A stretch of 10,403 bases of DNA from an uncultured Clostridia bacterium (GCA_947630315.1 CANRHA010000046.1:1-10403); one strand, 5' to 3'. Counted from the stretch's first letter, positions 1-7,367 are shown. The notes: a model not told the origin generated them from the sequence alone. Program-made: numbers and translations.

Positions 1-389
1 ATTGTAATAGGCTTTGTCCATGTCGGGATAAAGGGGGTGATGCCCTTTACGATTATCGGCTTGCGGAAAACTGTGCCGTCTAAAATCGCCCTTATCGTGC
101 CGTTGGGGGATTTCCACATTTCCTTGAGTTTATACTCCTCAACGCGCTGTGCGTTCGGGGTTATTGTCGCGCATTTTACCGCAACGCCGTATTTTTTTGT
201 GGCCTCGGCGGAATCCACCGTAACCTGATCGTCTGTTTCGTTTCGGTGAACAAGCCCTAAGTCGTAGTATTCTGTCTTAAGCTCGACATACGGCTCAATG
301 AGCTGTTCTTTTATCATCTTCCAGATGACCCTTGTCATCTCGTCGCCGTCCATCTCGACGAGCGGGGTTTTCATGATTATCTTTGCCAT
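1..389 (-). CDS. icd: NADP-dependent isocitrate dehydrogenase, N-terminal part (cut by left edge)
   Basis: This enzyme oxidatively decarboxylates isocitrate to 2-oxoglutarate with NADP in the cytoplasm. Only the first 129 codons are present; the gene leaves the window at base 1. The protein begins MAKIIMKTPLVEMDGDEMTR and aligns without gaps, from memory, to the eukaryote-like homodimeric class (human IDH1 type) rather than the E. coli Icd class. Residues K72, T75, T77, R82, S94, N96, R100 and R109 fall at the same numbers as the cofactor- and substrate-binding residues of human IDH1, within the motifs KCATITP, SPNGTIR and GTVFR. The start is supported by AAAGGATG at about 396-403 on the minus strand, with good spacing. 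It lies 53 bp downstream of the small membrane protein gene and is probably co-transcribed with aconitase, the preceding step in the pathway. No separate promoter was convincing in the gap. Confidence 0.95.
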   Translation of the reverse strand, partial: MAKIIMKTPLVEMDGDEMTRVIWKMIKEQLIEPYVELKTEYYDLGLVHRNETDDQVTVDSAEATKKYGVAVKCATITPNAQRVEEYKLKEMWKSPNGTIRAILDGTVFRKPIIVKGITPFIPTWTKPIT

Positions 390-442
390 TTTTATCATCC
401 TTTCATTACTTAAACTTTATAAGATACGAGTCCGATCCCTGA

Positions 443-712
443 TTACTCTACCGTCCTCATTATCGCAAAGTATATAAGCGCATACGGCGAGGCCATTGTT
501 ATTATAAGCGCGGCCCAGAGAAGTATCTGTATGATTATCTTTGTTCTTTTTGAAAGGCTTTCATACCTTTTGAAGATAAGAAAGTACCACGCCGCGCCGG
601 CCGCCAGCATTATCGGGAAAATCACGATCATTCCTACATACCACATCGCTATGCAGCAGAAAATAAGAAACAGCGGCAGGGCGGTGGTTATAAGGTACAG
701 CGCCTTTTTCAT
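443..712 (-). CDS. small three-helix membrane protein of unknown function in the aconitase-isocitrate dehydrogenase operon
   Basis: I do not recognise this 89-residue protein. It is strongly hydrophobic. Segments at about residues 4-24, 25-47 and 59-85 look like membrane helices, and the basic loop KRYESLSKRTK (48-58) lies between the second and third. With KK at positions 2-3, the positive-inside rule suggests a cytoplasmic N-terminus and an outside C-terminus. Two adjacent cysteines (C19, C20) sit in helix 1. The ATG overlaps the aconitase TGA as ATGA (709-712), and no good Shine-Dalgarno precedes it, so translation is probably coupled to aconitase. The coupling and the position between two consecutive TCA enzymes argue that it is a real gene. 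A role in transport or membrane association linked to citrate metabolism would be only a guess. It is too short to be a known citrate carrier. Confidence 0.8.
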   Translation of the reverse strand: MKKALYLITTALPLFLIFCCIAMWYVGMIVIFPIMLAAGAAWYFLIFKRYESLSKRTKIIIQILLWAALIITMASPYALIYFAIMRTVE

Positions 713-2640
713 TTGCCGAGGTTCTCGCGGGTGTAGTCCAAAAGCCCTCCGGCAAGCATTATCTCGCGGTCTCTTTCCGAAATGTCAAGGTCAAGGGCGA
801 TCTCGCAGCCGTTTACCTTTGCGATTATTTCTCCGCCGTTTTTGACAGTATCGCGAAGCCCTGCGAACTCAAACTTGTCGCCCTGTGAGATCTTGTCGTA
901 ATCGGCGGGGTTTTTGAATGTAAGCGGAAGGATACCGGCGTTTATGAGGTTTGCCTTATGTATGCGCGCAAAGCTTTTTACAATTACGGCCTTAACGCCG
1001 AGGTAGAGCGGAGCAAGGGCGGCATGTTCGCGGCTCGAGCCCTGGCCGTAGTTTTCTCCGCCGATTATTACCGAAGCCCCTAACTTTTTCGCCCTCTCGG
1101 GGAACGTTTCGTCGCATACAGCGAAACAATGCTTTGAAATTTCGGGGATATTCGAGCGCAGCGGAAGGATCTTTGCGCCCGCGGGCATTATGTGGTCGGT
1201 GGTGATGTTGTCGCCGACCTTTAACGAGCACTCTATATTCAGAGAATCCGCAAGGGGAGACGTCTCGGGGTAGCCGGCAATATTCGGGCCTCTTAATATC
1301 TCCACAGAATCCATATCCTTTTCATCTGCGGGCAGCTCTATCATGTTGTCGTTGATGTAAAACTTCTCGGGAAGTCTGAACTCGGGCATTTCTCCGAGGG
1401 TGCGCGGGTCGGTCATAACGCCGGTAAGCGCCGAGGCGGCGGCGGTTTCGGGCGAAACAAGGTAAACTCCCGCGTCGCGGGTGCCGCTTCTGCCCTCAAA
1501 GTTGCGGTTGAAGGTTCTTAGGGATATTCCCTTTGAATTAGGCGACTGCCCCATGCCTATGCAGGGGCCGCAGGCGGATTCGAGTATTCTTGCGCCGGCG
1601 TCTATGATCTTTGTCAGCGCGCCGCTCTGAGACATCATCGAAAGGACCTGCTTAGAGCCGGGGGCGATAGAGAGTGAAACGTCGGGGTTTACGGTCTTGC
1701 CGTCAAGGATATAGGCGACCTTCGACATATCAAGAAGGGAAGAATTGGTGCAGGAGCCTATGCAGCACTGGTCTATCTTCATTCCGGCAAGCTCTCTCAC
1801 GGGCTTTACATTGTCGGGAGAATGAGGGCAGGCCGCGAGCGGTTCAAGCTCTGAAAGATCTATTACAAGCTCCTTGTCGTAAACCGCGTCGGGGTCGGCC
1901 GAGAGGGGAATATAAACGTCCTCGCGGCCCTGCGCCTTTAAAAATTCAAGGGTCTTTTCGTCGCTCGGGAAAATAGACGTAGTTGCTCCAAGCTCCGCGC
2001 CCATGTTTGTAACGGTTGCTCTTTCGGGAACCGAGAGGGTCTTTACGCCCTCGCCGGTGTATTCAACGATATATCCCACGCCGCCCTTTACGCTTAACCT
2101 GCGGAGAACTTCAAGGATTATATCCTTAGCCGATACCCAGGGCGAGAGTTTGCCCTTAAGCTCGACTTTTATTATCTTAGGGTAGGTTATGTAGTACGCT
2201 CCGCCGCCCATGGCTACGGCGACGTCAAGTCCGCCCGCGCCGATAGCAATCATTCCGAGGCCGCCGCCGGTAGGGGTGTGAGAATCGGAGCCTATAAGGG
2301 TCTTTCCGGGCGCGCCGAAGCGTTCAAGATGCACCTGATGGCAGATCCCGTTGCCCGGCCTTGAAAAGCTTATGCCGTGTTTTTTTGCAACCGAGCCTAT
2401 AAAGCGGTGATCGTCGGCGTTTTCAAACCCCGATTGCAGGGTGTTGTGGTCGATGTACGCAACGCTTTTTTCGGTCTTTACGCGCGGCACTCCCATAGCC
2501 ACATATTCGATATACGCCATGGTTCCGGTAGCGTCCTGAGTAAGGGTCTGGTCCATGCGTATTGCAATCTGAGAGCCTTTTTTGAATTGGCCCTCAACAA
2601 GGTGCGCCTTCAGAATTTTTTCTGCAAGTGTTAAGCCCAT
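709..2640 (-). CDS. acn: aconitate hydratase, short (about 640-residue) bacterial type
   Basis: Aconitase isomerises citrate to isocitrate through cis-aconitate using a [4Fe-4S] cluster. Numbering here counts from the upstream ATG at 2646. Cluster cysteines are visible as C299 in IGSCTNSS and C359 and C362 in ACGPCIGMG. Active-site residues include D66-H67 (IDHNTL), D121-S122-H123 (SDSHTPTGG), R386 (EGRSG), S537-S538-R539 (GQGSSREHAAL) and R561 (SFARIHKAN). The C-terminal swivel domain starts near residue 475. At about 643 residues it is much shorter than AcnA (about 890) and resembles the putative Aquifex-type subfamily found in Clostridia. The start at 2640 (MGLTLAEKIL) is preferred over the ATG at 2646, because the AGGAGG at 2649-2654 is 8 nt from the former and only 2 nt from the latter. 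The gene heads a leftward operon ending in icd. Confidence 0.96.
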   Translation of the reverse strand: MGLTLAEKILKAHLVEGQFKKGSQIAIRMDQTLTQDATGTMAYIEYVAMGVPRVKTEKSVAYIDHNTLQSGFENADDHRFIGSVAKKHGISFSRPGNGICHQVHLERFGAPGKTLIGSDSHTPTGGGLGMIAIGAGGLDVAVAMGGGAYYITYPKIIKVELKGKLSPWVSAKDIILEVLRRLSVKGGVGYIVEYTGEGVKTLSVPERATVTNMGAELGATTSIFPSDEKTLEFLKAQGREDVYIPLSADPDAVYDKELVIDLSELEPLAACPHSPDNVKPVRELAGMKIDQCCIGSCTNSSLLDMSKVAYILDGKTVNPDVSLSIAPGSKQVLSMMSQSGALTKIIDAGARILESACGPCIGMGQSPNSKGISLRTFNRNFEGRSGTRDAGVYLVSPETAAASALTGVMTDPRTLGEMPEFRLPEKFYINDNMIELPADEKDMDSVEILRGPNIAGYPETSPLADSLNIECSLKVGDNITTDHIMPAGAKILPLRSNIPEISKHCFAVCDETFPERAKKLGASVIIGGENYGQGSSREHAALAPLYLGVKAVIVKSFARIHKANLINAGILPLTFKNPADYDKISQGDKFEFAGLRDTVKNGGEIIAKVNGCEIALDLDISERDREIMLAGGLLDYTRENLGK

Positions 2641-2648
2641 TGTCATTT

Positions 2649-2654
2649 CCTCCT
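2649..2654 (-). promoter_or_regulatory. ribosome binding site of aconitase (decides the start)
   Basis: A perfect AGGAGG on the minus strand. It lies 8 nt before the ATG at 2640 and only 2 nt before the in-frame ATG at 2646, so initiation at 2640 is favoured. The family's usual N-terminus, MGLTLAEKI, agrees with this choice. Confidence 0.8.
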
Positions 2655-2682
2655 ATATCTGAGACATCAAAAAACTTTTCGT

Positions 2683-2698
2683 ATACTATATATAGTAT
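2683..2698. promoter_or_regulatory. perfect 16-bp palindrome, probable operator over the acn -10 box
   Basis: ATACTATATATAGTAT equals its own reverse complement with no spacer. It covers the predicted -10 element and the start region of the aconitase promoter, where a bound dimeric repressor would block RNA polymerase. It does not fit the ATAA-N7-TTAT pattern I recall for the citrate-responsive regulator CcpC of Bacillus. The regulator is not identified. AT-rich palindromes can arise by chance, so a regulatory role is inferred from position and perfection. Confidence 0.5.
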
Positions 2699-2720
2699 TA
2701 TATGAAGCCGAAAAAGTCAA
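2692..2720 (-). promoter_or_regulatory. predicted sigma-A promoter of the acn operon
   Basis: On the minus strand, TTGACT (2720-2715) is followed after 17 bp by TACTAT (2697-2692), a 4-of-6 match to the -10 consensus. An exact TATAAT lies further upstream (2702-2697) but only 12 bp from TTGACT, which is too close for that -35. Transcription would begin near 2685, giving a leader of about 45 nt before the aconitase start. The -10 element lies inside a perfect palindrome, so the promoter is probably regulated by a repressor. Confidence 0.6.
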
Positions 2721-2812
2721 GAGTTTAAGCCCGAAAGAATGAAGGATTCCGAAAACCATCAGATAAAATGAAATTTTTTGAATATTTTCCTGCAAAATTG
2801 TGCTATTCGTCC

Positions 2813-2841
2813 TTGACGTAGCAGATAATTTGGTATATAAT
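2813..2841 (+). promoter_or_regulatory. predicted sigma-A promoter of the tepA-ftsK operon
   Basis: TTGACG (2813-2818) is followed by a 17-bp spacer and an exact TATAAT (2836-2841), so 11 of 12 consensus positions match. Transcription would start near 2848, leaving a leader of about 60 nt before the TepA start at 2908. It is the only convincing plus-strand promoter I found, and no comparable one is apparent between the downstream genes, so it may drive the whole rightward gene cluster. The stretch between this promoter and the acn promoter (about 2721-2812) is AT-rich and shows no gene, clear terminator or riboswitch fold. Confidence 0.8.
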
Positions 2842-2907
2842 ACATATTAACGGCGGTATAATTTTTTACTATCAGTCAAGAATAGTCCTTAAAAAGGGGG
2901 CTGTTTT

Positions 2908-3594
2908 ATGACCGAGAGCGAATATTGTGCCGAAAACGAGATAACCGCCGAGCAGCAGGAGGATTCCGAGAGGTTCAGAGACGTTGCGATAAGCGGAGCA
3001 AAACATCTTATCCACTGTCTGTCCGTTATCGGGCAGATAGAGGGGCATTACATTCTTCCGCCGCAGAATAAGACCACCAAGTATGAACACATAATGCCCG
3101 CGCTCGTGGCTATAGAACAGGATCAGTCGATAGAGGGGCTTATCATTATAATAAACACCGTAGGCGGAGACGTTGAGGCGGGGCTTGCCCTTGCCGAGCT
3201 TATTTCGTCGATGAAAACGCCGACGGTATCCATAGTCGTCGGCGGAGGGCACTCTATAGGCGTGCCTTTAGCTGTAAGCGCAAAAAGATCCTTCATAGTC
3301 AAATCTGCGACGATGACCATACACCCCGTCAGGCTGACCGGGCTTGTCCTGGGCGTTCCGCAGACGTTATCCTACTTTGAGAAGATGCAGGAGAGGATAG
3401 TCAGATTTGTTGCGGATAACTCGTCTATGAAGCCCGAAAGGTTCAAAGAGCTGATGCTCAGAACGGGCGAGCTCGTAATGGACGTGGGCAGCGTTCTGAC
3501 CGGCGAAGACGCCGTTGCCGAGGGGCTTATCGACAGCATAGGCGGGCTTTCGGAGGCTATAGAATGCCTTTATAAAATGATAGAGGGCCGCTGA
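2908..3594 (+). CDS. tepA: ClpP-family serine protease TepA (translocation-enhancing protein)
   Basis: A 228-residue ClpP-fold protease of the TepA subgroup. The catalytic triad is visible as S116 in GGGHSIGVP, H139 in TMTIHPVRLTG and probably D192 in ELVMDVGSVLTGEDA. The glycine pair of the oxyanion region is in NTVGGDVEAG (83-92). The block IHPVRLTGLVLGVPQT is characteristic of Bacillus TepA rather than housekeeping ClpP. The first 25 or so residues are an acidic extension, and there is no signal peptide. In B. subtilis TepA has been linked to efficient protein export and to breakdown of small acid-soluble spore proteins during outgrowth; neither role can be confirmed here. The start is preceded by AAGGGGG at 2894-2900. 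It is the first gene of the rightward operon and is followed after 1 nt by ylzJ, the same pairing as in Bacillus, which reinforces the assignment. Confidence 0.93.
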   Translation: MTESEYCAENEITAEQQEDSERFRDVAISGAKHLIHCLSVIGQIEGHYILPPQNKTTKYEHIMPALVAIEQDQSIEGLIIIINTVGGDVEAGLALAELISSMKTPTVSIVVGGGHSIGVPLAVSAKRSFIVKSATMTIHPVRLTGLVLGVPQTLSYFEKMQERIVRFVADNSSMKPERFKELMLRTGELVMDVGSVLTGEDAVAEGLIDSIGGLSEAIECLYKMIEGR

Positions 3595-3595
3595 T

Positions 3596-3796
3596 ATGCT
3601 GTACACCGTAGTAAGCGAATACGATATATTTTACAGCCGAAGCCCAAAGAGAAATTATCTCGATATAAAGGGCGGAAAGCTTGAATATATCGTGTCGGGA
3701 AAGAATAAAACAATAGTAGGCTTGTTTTCCACCGATCCGGCGATGTACCTAAACAACAGCTACAGACCGGGCGGCAGGATTAAAATAAAGCATTAA
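3596..3796 (+). CDS. ylzJ: YlzJ-like small protein
   Basis: A 66-residue soluble protein with no predicted membrane segment. It begins MLYTVVSEYDIFY and ends with STDPAMYLNNSYRPGGRIKI, which resembles the ending of the YlzJ-like family (a DP-x-x-YL, then PG pattern) as I remember it. The family has no established function. In Bacillus, ylzJ lies directly between tepA and spoIIIE, and here it likewise follows tepA, only 1 nt after its stop. That synteny is the strongest support for the name. The start ATG is preceded by an AGAGGG sequence inside the end of tepA. Sequence similarity alone would give only moderate confidence. Confidence 0.8.
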   Translation: MLYTVVSEYDIFYSRSPKRNYLDIKGGKLEYIVSGKNKTIVGLFSTDPAMYLNNSYRPGGRIKIKH

Positions 3797-3810
3797 CAGG
3801 AGGATGGATC

Positions 3811-4677
3811 ATGACAGTATTGGACGCCGTATTTCAGGCGATAATTCAGGGGCTTACCGAATTTTTACCGGTATCATCTTCGGGGCATCTTTCTCTGTTC
3901 CAGCATTTTACCGGAAACAGCGGCGAGGGCGCTCTGATGTTCTCGGCCCTTTTGCATCTCGGAACGCTCGCGGCGGTGGTGTTTGTCTTTTGGAGGCAGA
4001 TCTACGCGCTTATCCTTGAATTTTTCTCGATGATAAAGGACATCTTCACCGGGCGGTTCTCGGTTAAAAACGCCTCTGCCGAGCGCAGGGTGGTGTTCAT
4101 GTTTATAATCTCGACCGCAGTTCTGATACCCTTTTACATATTCAAGGGCTTCTTTGAAGGCTTTGCAGAGGATTCGAGCATTTTTGCCGAGGGAATATGC
4201 TTCCTTTATACCGCGGCGCTCCTGTTCATGGCAGACATGACCAGCGAAGGTTCTAAACGGGCGGCGGATCTCAAATACCGCGACGCCGTAAGGATAGGCT
4301 TCTTCCAGGCGGTTGCGCTTCTGCCGGGCGTAAGCCGCTCGGGTTCAACTATTTCCGCCGGCATCTACTCGGGCCTAAGGCGCGAAGAAGCCGTCAGCTA
4401 CAGCTTTATCCTCGGCATTCCCGCAATACTCGGCGGGGGAGTTGTAGAGCTTGTCGGCGGAATTAAAGAAGGCTCCGGCGCAGGAGCGCTTCAGTGCATA
4501 ATCGGAGTTATAATCGCCGCCGTTGTCGGCTTTTTGGCCATAAGGCTGGTACAGTGGCTCATAAAATCAGACAAGTTCAAAATTTTCTATATCTATACGG
4601 CTGCCCTCGGCGTTATCGTAATTATCGTCTCGATCATCGAGATGATCATGGGCAAGCCCATAACGTTCGGCAAATAA
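3811..4677 (+). CDS. uppP: undecaprenyl-diphosphate phosphatase UppP (BacA family)
   Basis: This integral membrane enzyme dephosphorylates undecaprenyl diphosphate, recycling the lipid carrier for peptidoglycan and other wall polymers. Overproduction of the family gives bacitracin resistance. The 288-residue length is typical. Both signature regions are present: QGLTEFLPVSSSGHL (13-27, with E17 and H26) and LPGVSRSGSTISAG (171-184, with R176), then FILGIPAILGGG. Several hydrophobic helices run to the C-terminus. The first Glu of the EGxTE motif of E. coli BacA is Gln here (Q13), a variant I recall as common in Bacillota. AGGAGG at 3798-3803 lies 7 nt before the ATG. The gene sits between ylzJ and ftsK, which are adjacent in Bacillus, linking wall-lipid recycling to septal DNA translocation in one operon. 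Confidence 0.96.
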   Translation: MTVLDAVFQAIIQGLTEFLPVSSSGHLSLFQHFTGNSGEGALMFSALLHLGTLAAVVFVFWRQIYALILEFFSMIKDIFTGRFSVKNASAERRVVFMFIISTAVLIPFYIFKGFFEGFAEDSSIFAEGICFLYTAALLFMADMTSEGSKRAADLKYRDAVRIGFFQAVALLPGVSRSGSTISAGIYSGLRREEAVSYSFILGIPAILGGGVVELVGGIKEGSGAGALQCIIGVIIAAVVGFLAIRLVQWLIKSDKFKIFYIYTAALGVIVIIVSIIEMIMGKPITFGK

Positions 4678-4701
4678 GCTCGGATTCGGAGGAAGTAAAA
4701 A

Positions 4702-7365
4702 ATGGCGGCTAAATCCACCAGATCAAAGGCAAAGACAAAAAAGAACGCTGCCTCTAAGCCTACAAAAGAGGTCACCGAGGCGACGCGCCTGCGAAAAAAC
4801 AGAATGTGGAGTTCCGTTCTGTTCATCGTCGGCGTGCTCATAATCTTTCTTACATATATAACGGGGGAGTCTCTTTGGGAGGCTCTCCATCTTGGGCTGT
4901 GGGGGCTTTTCGGGATCTCCGCGGTGCTCCTTGCCCCTATAATTATCTACGTTGCAGTAATGCTCGCTCTTGACCGCTCAAAGAGCGCGGTCATAACTAA
5001 GGTGGTGCAGGGCAGCCTTTTGCTGCTTCTTGTAAGCCCGGTATTTGAAATTATATACTGCCTTGTACATAAGCTCCCGGTCTATAAGGTTCCCGGAAAG
5101 GAAACCTTTAAGTTCGGCGAGCTTTTAGGCGTTCTGTTCGACAGGGGAATGGCAAAGCAGGGCGGCGGCGCGCTCTCGGCGTTTATAGGCGGGGCGCTTG
5201 TAAAGCTCTGCGGAACCGCCGGCGCGCTTATAATCATAATCCTGCTTGCGCTTTTGTTTGTGATGCTTCTTACCAACATCACCTTTGTCGACGTCGCGAG
5301 ATTCTTTGCCGGAATAGGCCGCAGAATAGGCGAAGCCTTCCGCGAGAACGGGCGCGAGAGAGACGCTGTTGCCGCGCAGCGCGCCGAGGAGGAAAAGGAG
5401 CAGAAGAAGGAGCAGGAGGCCGAGGATAAAAAGCGAAAGGACAAGGACCGCAGGATCGATGTTGCAAAGTTTATTCCCGACGACGAGCCGGAGGTTAGTA
5501 TAGACAGCTCGGAGCCTAAGCCCGAAAAGAAGCCGGAGGAGCCTTCAAAGCCCGAAAAGCCCAAAAAGAAATCCTTCTTTGACGACTTCCCGCAGGACAA
5601 GCCCGCCGAAGAAAAGAAAGAACCCGAGCCGGAGCAGCCGCAGACGCCTGCCGACAGCTCCTACGATTCGCGGGATATTTATATCAGAAGCGCGGTAACG
5701 CCGGTTTCTCAGACGATCGACGACGAATCCTCGGCGCCGAAGCTTAAGGACACGGCTAAATCCGTAAAGAGCGATATTGTAAACCCGATATATGTAGACG
5801 AAGACGGCCAGACCTCTTTGATCGAGAGCGATTCGGCTTCAAAGCCGGTGTACGACGTTCCGCCTATCGATCTTTTGAACATGCCGAGAAAAACGGTATC
5901 TTTAGAGGATTCTCAGAGCGAAATAAGGCAAAATTCCGAGACGCTCGTCGAAACTTTAAGAAGCTTCGGCGTTACAACAAGACTTATCGACACCCACCGC
6001 GGCCCCTCTGTTACGAGATATGAGCTTCAGCCCGCCGCGGGAGTTAAGGTATCTAAGATAACGAGCCTCGCCGACGACATCGCCTTAAACCTTGCCGCCG
6101 AGGGCGTAAGGATCGAGGCCCCCATACCCGGCAAGGCGGCGGTAGGCATCGAGCTTGCAAACAAATCAAGGGAAACGGTGTGTATCCGCGAGCTTATAGA
6201 TTCTGAGGAGTTCCGCAACCAGAAATCTAAGCTCGGCTTCCCTGTGGGAAAAGATATCGAGGGAAAGATCATCACCGGCGATATTTCAAAGATGCCGCAC
6301 CTTCTGATAGCCGGCACCACCGGCTCGGGCAAATCGGTGTTCACAAACTCGATAATAATGAGCATTCTCTATAACGCCTCGCCCGATGAGGTCAAGCTGA
6401 TACTTGTTGACCCGAAACAGGTCGAATTTCCCATCTACAACGGCATTCCGCATCTTTTGATACCGGTTGTGACCGAGGCCAGAAAGTCCGCCGGCGCTCT
6501 CGGCTGGGCGGTTACCGAGATGATGAAGCGGTACAAGATATTCTCCGACAACGGCGTAAAAGATCTGAACGACTACAACGAATACGTCAAGGACAAGGAC
6601 GGCCTTGCGCCTCTGCCGAAGATAGTAATTGTAGTAGACGAGCTTGCCGACCTGATGATGGCGGCGCCGAAAGAGGTCGAGGAATCGATATGCCGCATAG
6701 CACAGCTCGCAAGAGCCGCGGGAATGCACCTTGTTATCGCAACGCAAAGCCCGAGGGCGGATATCGTCACCGGACTTATCAAGGCGAATATCCCGAGCCG
6801 CGTTGCGCTGAAGGTATCTAACCAGGTCGATTCAAGGGTAATTCTTGATGAAGGCGGCGCGGAAAAGCTCTTAGGCAACGGCGACCTGCTGTATAAGCCT
6901 GTAGGCGTAGGCAAGCCGGTGAGGATCCAGGGAAGCTACGTTGCAACCGACGAAATACGCCGCGTTGTGGATTACCTCAAGGCCGAGACTGCCGCGCAGT
7001 ATGACGACGACGTAGCGAGCGAGGTTGAAAAGCACATACCCGTTCAGAAGGGCGAAAAGGGCGGAAGTATGTCGTCAGGCGACGACGCGCCCCAGGACAG
7101 CGGCCAGAACGACATGGTCGAGAGGGCGATAGAAGCCATAATCCGCGAGGGCGTAGCCTCAACCACATTTTTACAGCGCAGGCTCAAACTCGGATATGCA
7201 AGGGCCGCAAGGGTCATGGAGGAAATAGAAAGCATGGGCATAATCGGCCCGGCGAACGGCGCAAAGCCGAGGGAGATACTCATGACCAAGGAACAGTGGC
7301 TCGAACGCAGGGCTTCTATGGGCGGAGATACCCCGACCGACGTAGTTTTAGGCTCTGACGACTGA
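4702..7365 (+). CDS. ftsK: septal DNA translocase FtsK/SpoIIIE
   Basis: A membrane-anchored hexameric ATPase that pumps double-stranded DNA through the closing septum at division or into the forespore. Its 887 residues fall into four parts. A lysine-rich N-terminus (1-34) precedes about four membrane segments (near 36-53, 64-90, 102-122 and 155-195). A charged linker rich in Glu, Lys and Pro spans about 205-400. The motor follows, with Walker A GTTGSGKS at 538-545 and Walker B ending D646-E647 (IVIVVDELADLMM). The C-terminal gamma winged helix (about 804-868) recognises the orienting DNA sequences. GGAGGA at 4688-4693 sits 8 nt before the ATG. SpoIIIE of B. subtilis is about 100 residues shorter. 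The sequence does not show whether this copy is the vegetative or the sporulation translocase; the tepA-ylzJ context matches spoIIIE. Confidence 0.97.
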   Translation: MAAKSTRSKAKTKKNAASKPTKEVTEATRLRKNRMWSSVLFIVGVLIIFLTYITGESLWEALHLGLWGLFGISAVLLAPIIIYVAVMLALDRSKSAVITKVVQGSLLLLLVSPVFEIIYCLVHKLPVYKVPGKETFKFGELLGVLFDRGMAKQGGGALSAFIGGALVKLCGTAGALIIIILLALLFVMLLTNITFVDVARFFAGIGRRIGEAFRENGRERDAVAAQRAEEEKEQKKEQEAEDKKRKDKDRRIDVAKFIPDDEPEVSIDSSEPKPEKKPEEPSKPEKPKKKSFFDDFPQDKPAEEKKEPEPEQPQTPADSSYDSRDIYIRSAVTPVSQTIDDESSAPKLKDTAKSVKSDIVNPIYVDEDGQTSLIESDSASKPVYDVPPIDLLNMPRKTVSLEDSQSEIRQNSETLVETLRSFGVTTRLIDTHRGPSVTRYELQPAAGVKVSKITSLADDIALNLAAEGVRIEAPIPGKAAVGIELANKSRETVCIRELIDSEEFRNQKSKLGFPVGKDIEGKIITGDISKMPHLLIAGTTGSGKSVFTNSIIMSILYNASPDEVKLILVDPKQVEFPIYNGIPHLLIPVVTEARKSAGALGWAVTEMMKRYKIFSDNGVKDLNDYNEYVKDKDGLAPLPKIVIVVDELADLMMAAPKEVEESICRIAQLARAAGMHLVIATQSPRADIVTGLIKANIPSRVALKVSNQVDSRVILDEGGAEKLLGNGDLLYKPVGVGKPVRIQGSYVATDEIRRVVDYLKAETAAQYDDDVASEVEKHIPVQKGEKGGSMSSGDDAPQDSGQNDMVERAIEAIIREGVASTTFLQRRLKLGYARAARVMEEIESMGIIGPANGAKPREILMTKEQWLERRASMGGDTPTDVVLGSDD

Positions 7366-7367
7366 GT

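Noticed and set aside
390..442. Possible separate promoter or terminator between the membrane protein gene and icd
   Set aside because: The AT-rich patch (TTATAAAG on the minus strand) has no -35 element at proper spacing, and no GC-rich stem followed by a T run is present. Read-through from acn is simpler.
531..845. 104-codon plus-strand open frame across the small membrane protein and the end of aconitase
   Set aside because: It runs opposite two coupled minus-strand genes, is rich in Arg and Ser, and has no ribosome binding site or family resemblance.
2868..2886. ACTAT ... ATAGT inverted repeat in the tepA leader, sharing its arms with the acn palindrome
   Set aside because: The arms are only 5 bp, AT-rich and separated by 9 nt. 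This is too weak to call a second operator or a hairpin without comparative data.
3804..4019. Overlapping 71-codon frame starting at the ATG at 3804
   Set aside because: The start is too close to the AGGAGG at 3798-3803 and in a different frame from uppP, whose signature motifs are unambiguous.
5082..5600. 172-codon open frame on the minus strand, opposite ftsK
   Set aside because: It lies opposite the low-complexity Glu/Lys/Pro linker of FtsK and encodes a Ser/Phe-rich product, as expected for a mirror of that composition. There is no ribosome binding site or recognisable domain.
6286..6747. 153-codon open frame on the minus strand within ftsK
   Set aside because: It lies opposite the Walker A to Walker B motor region, which is certainly coding on the plus strand. 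No independent support.
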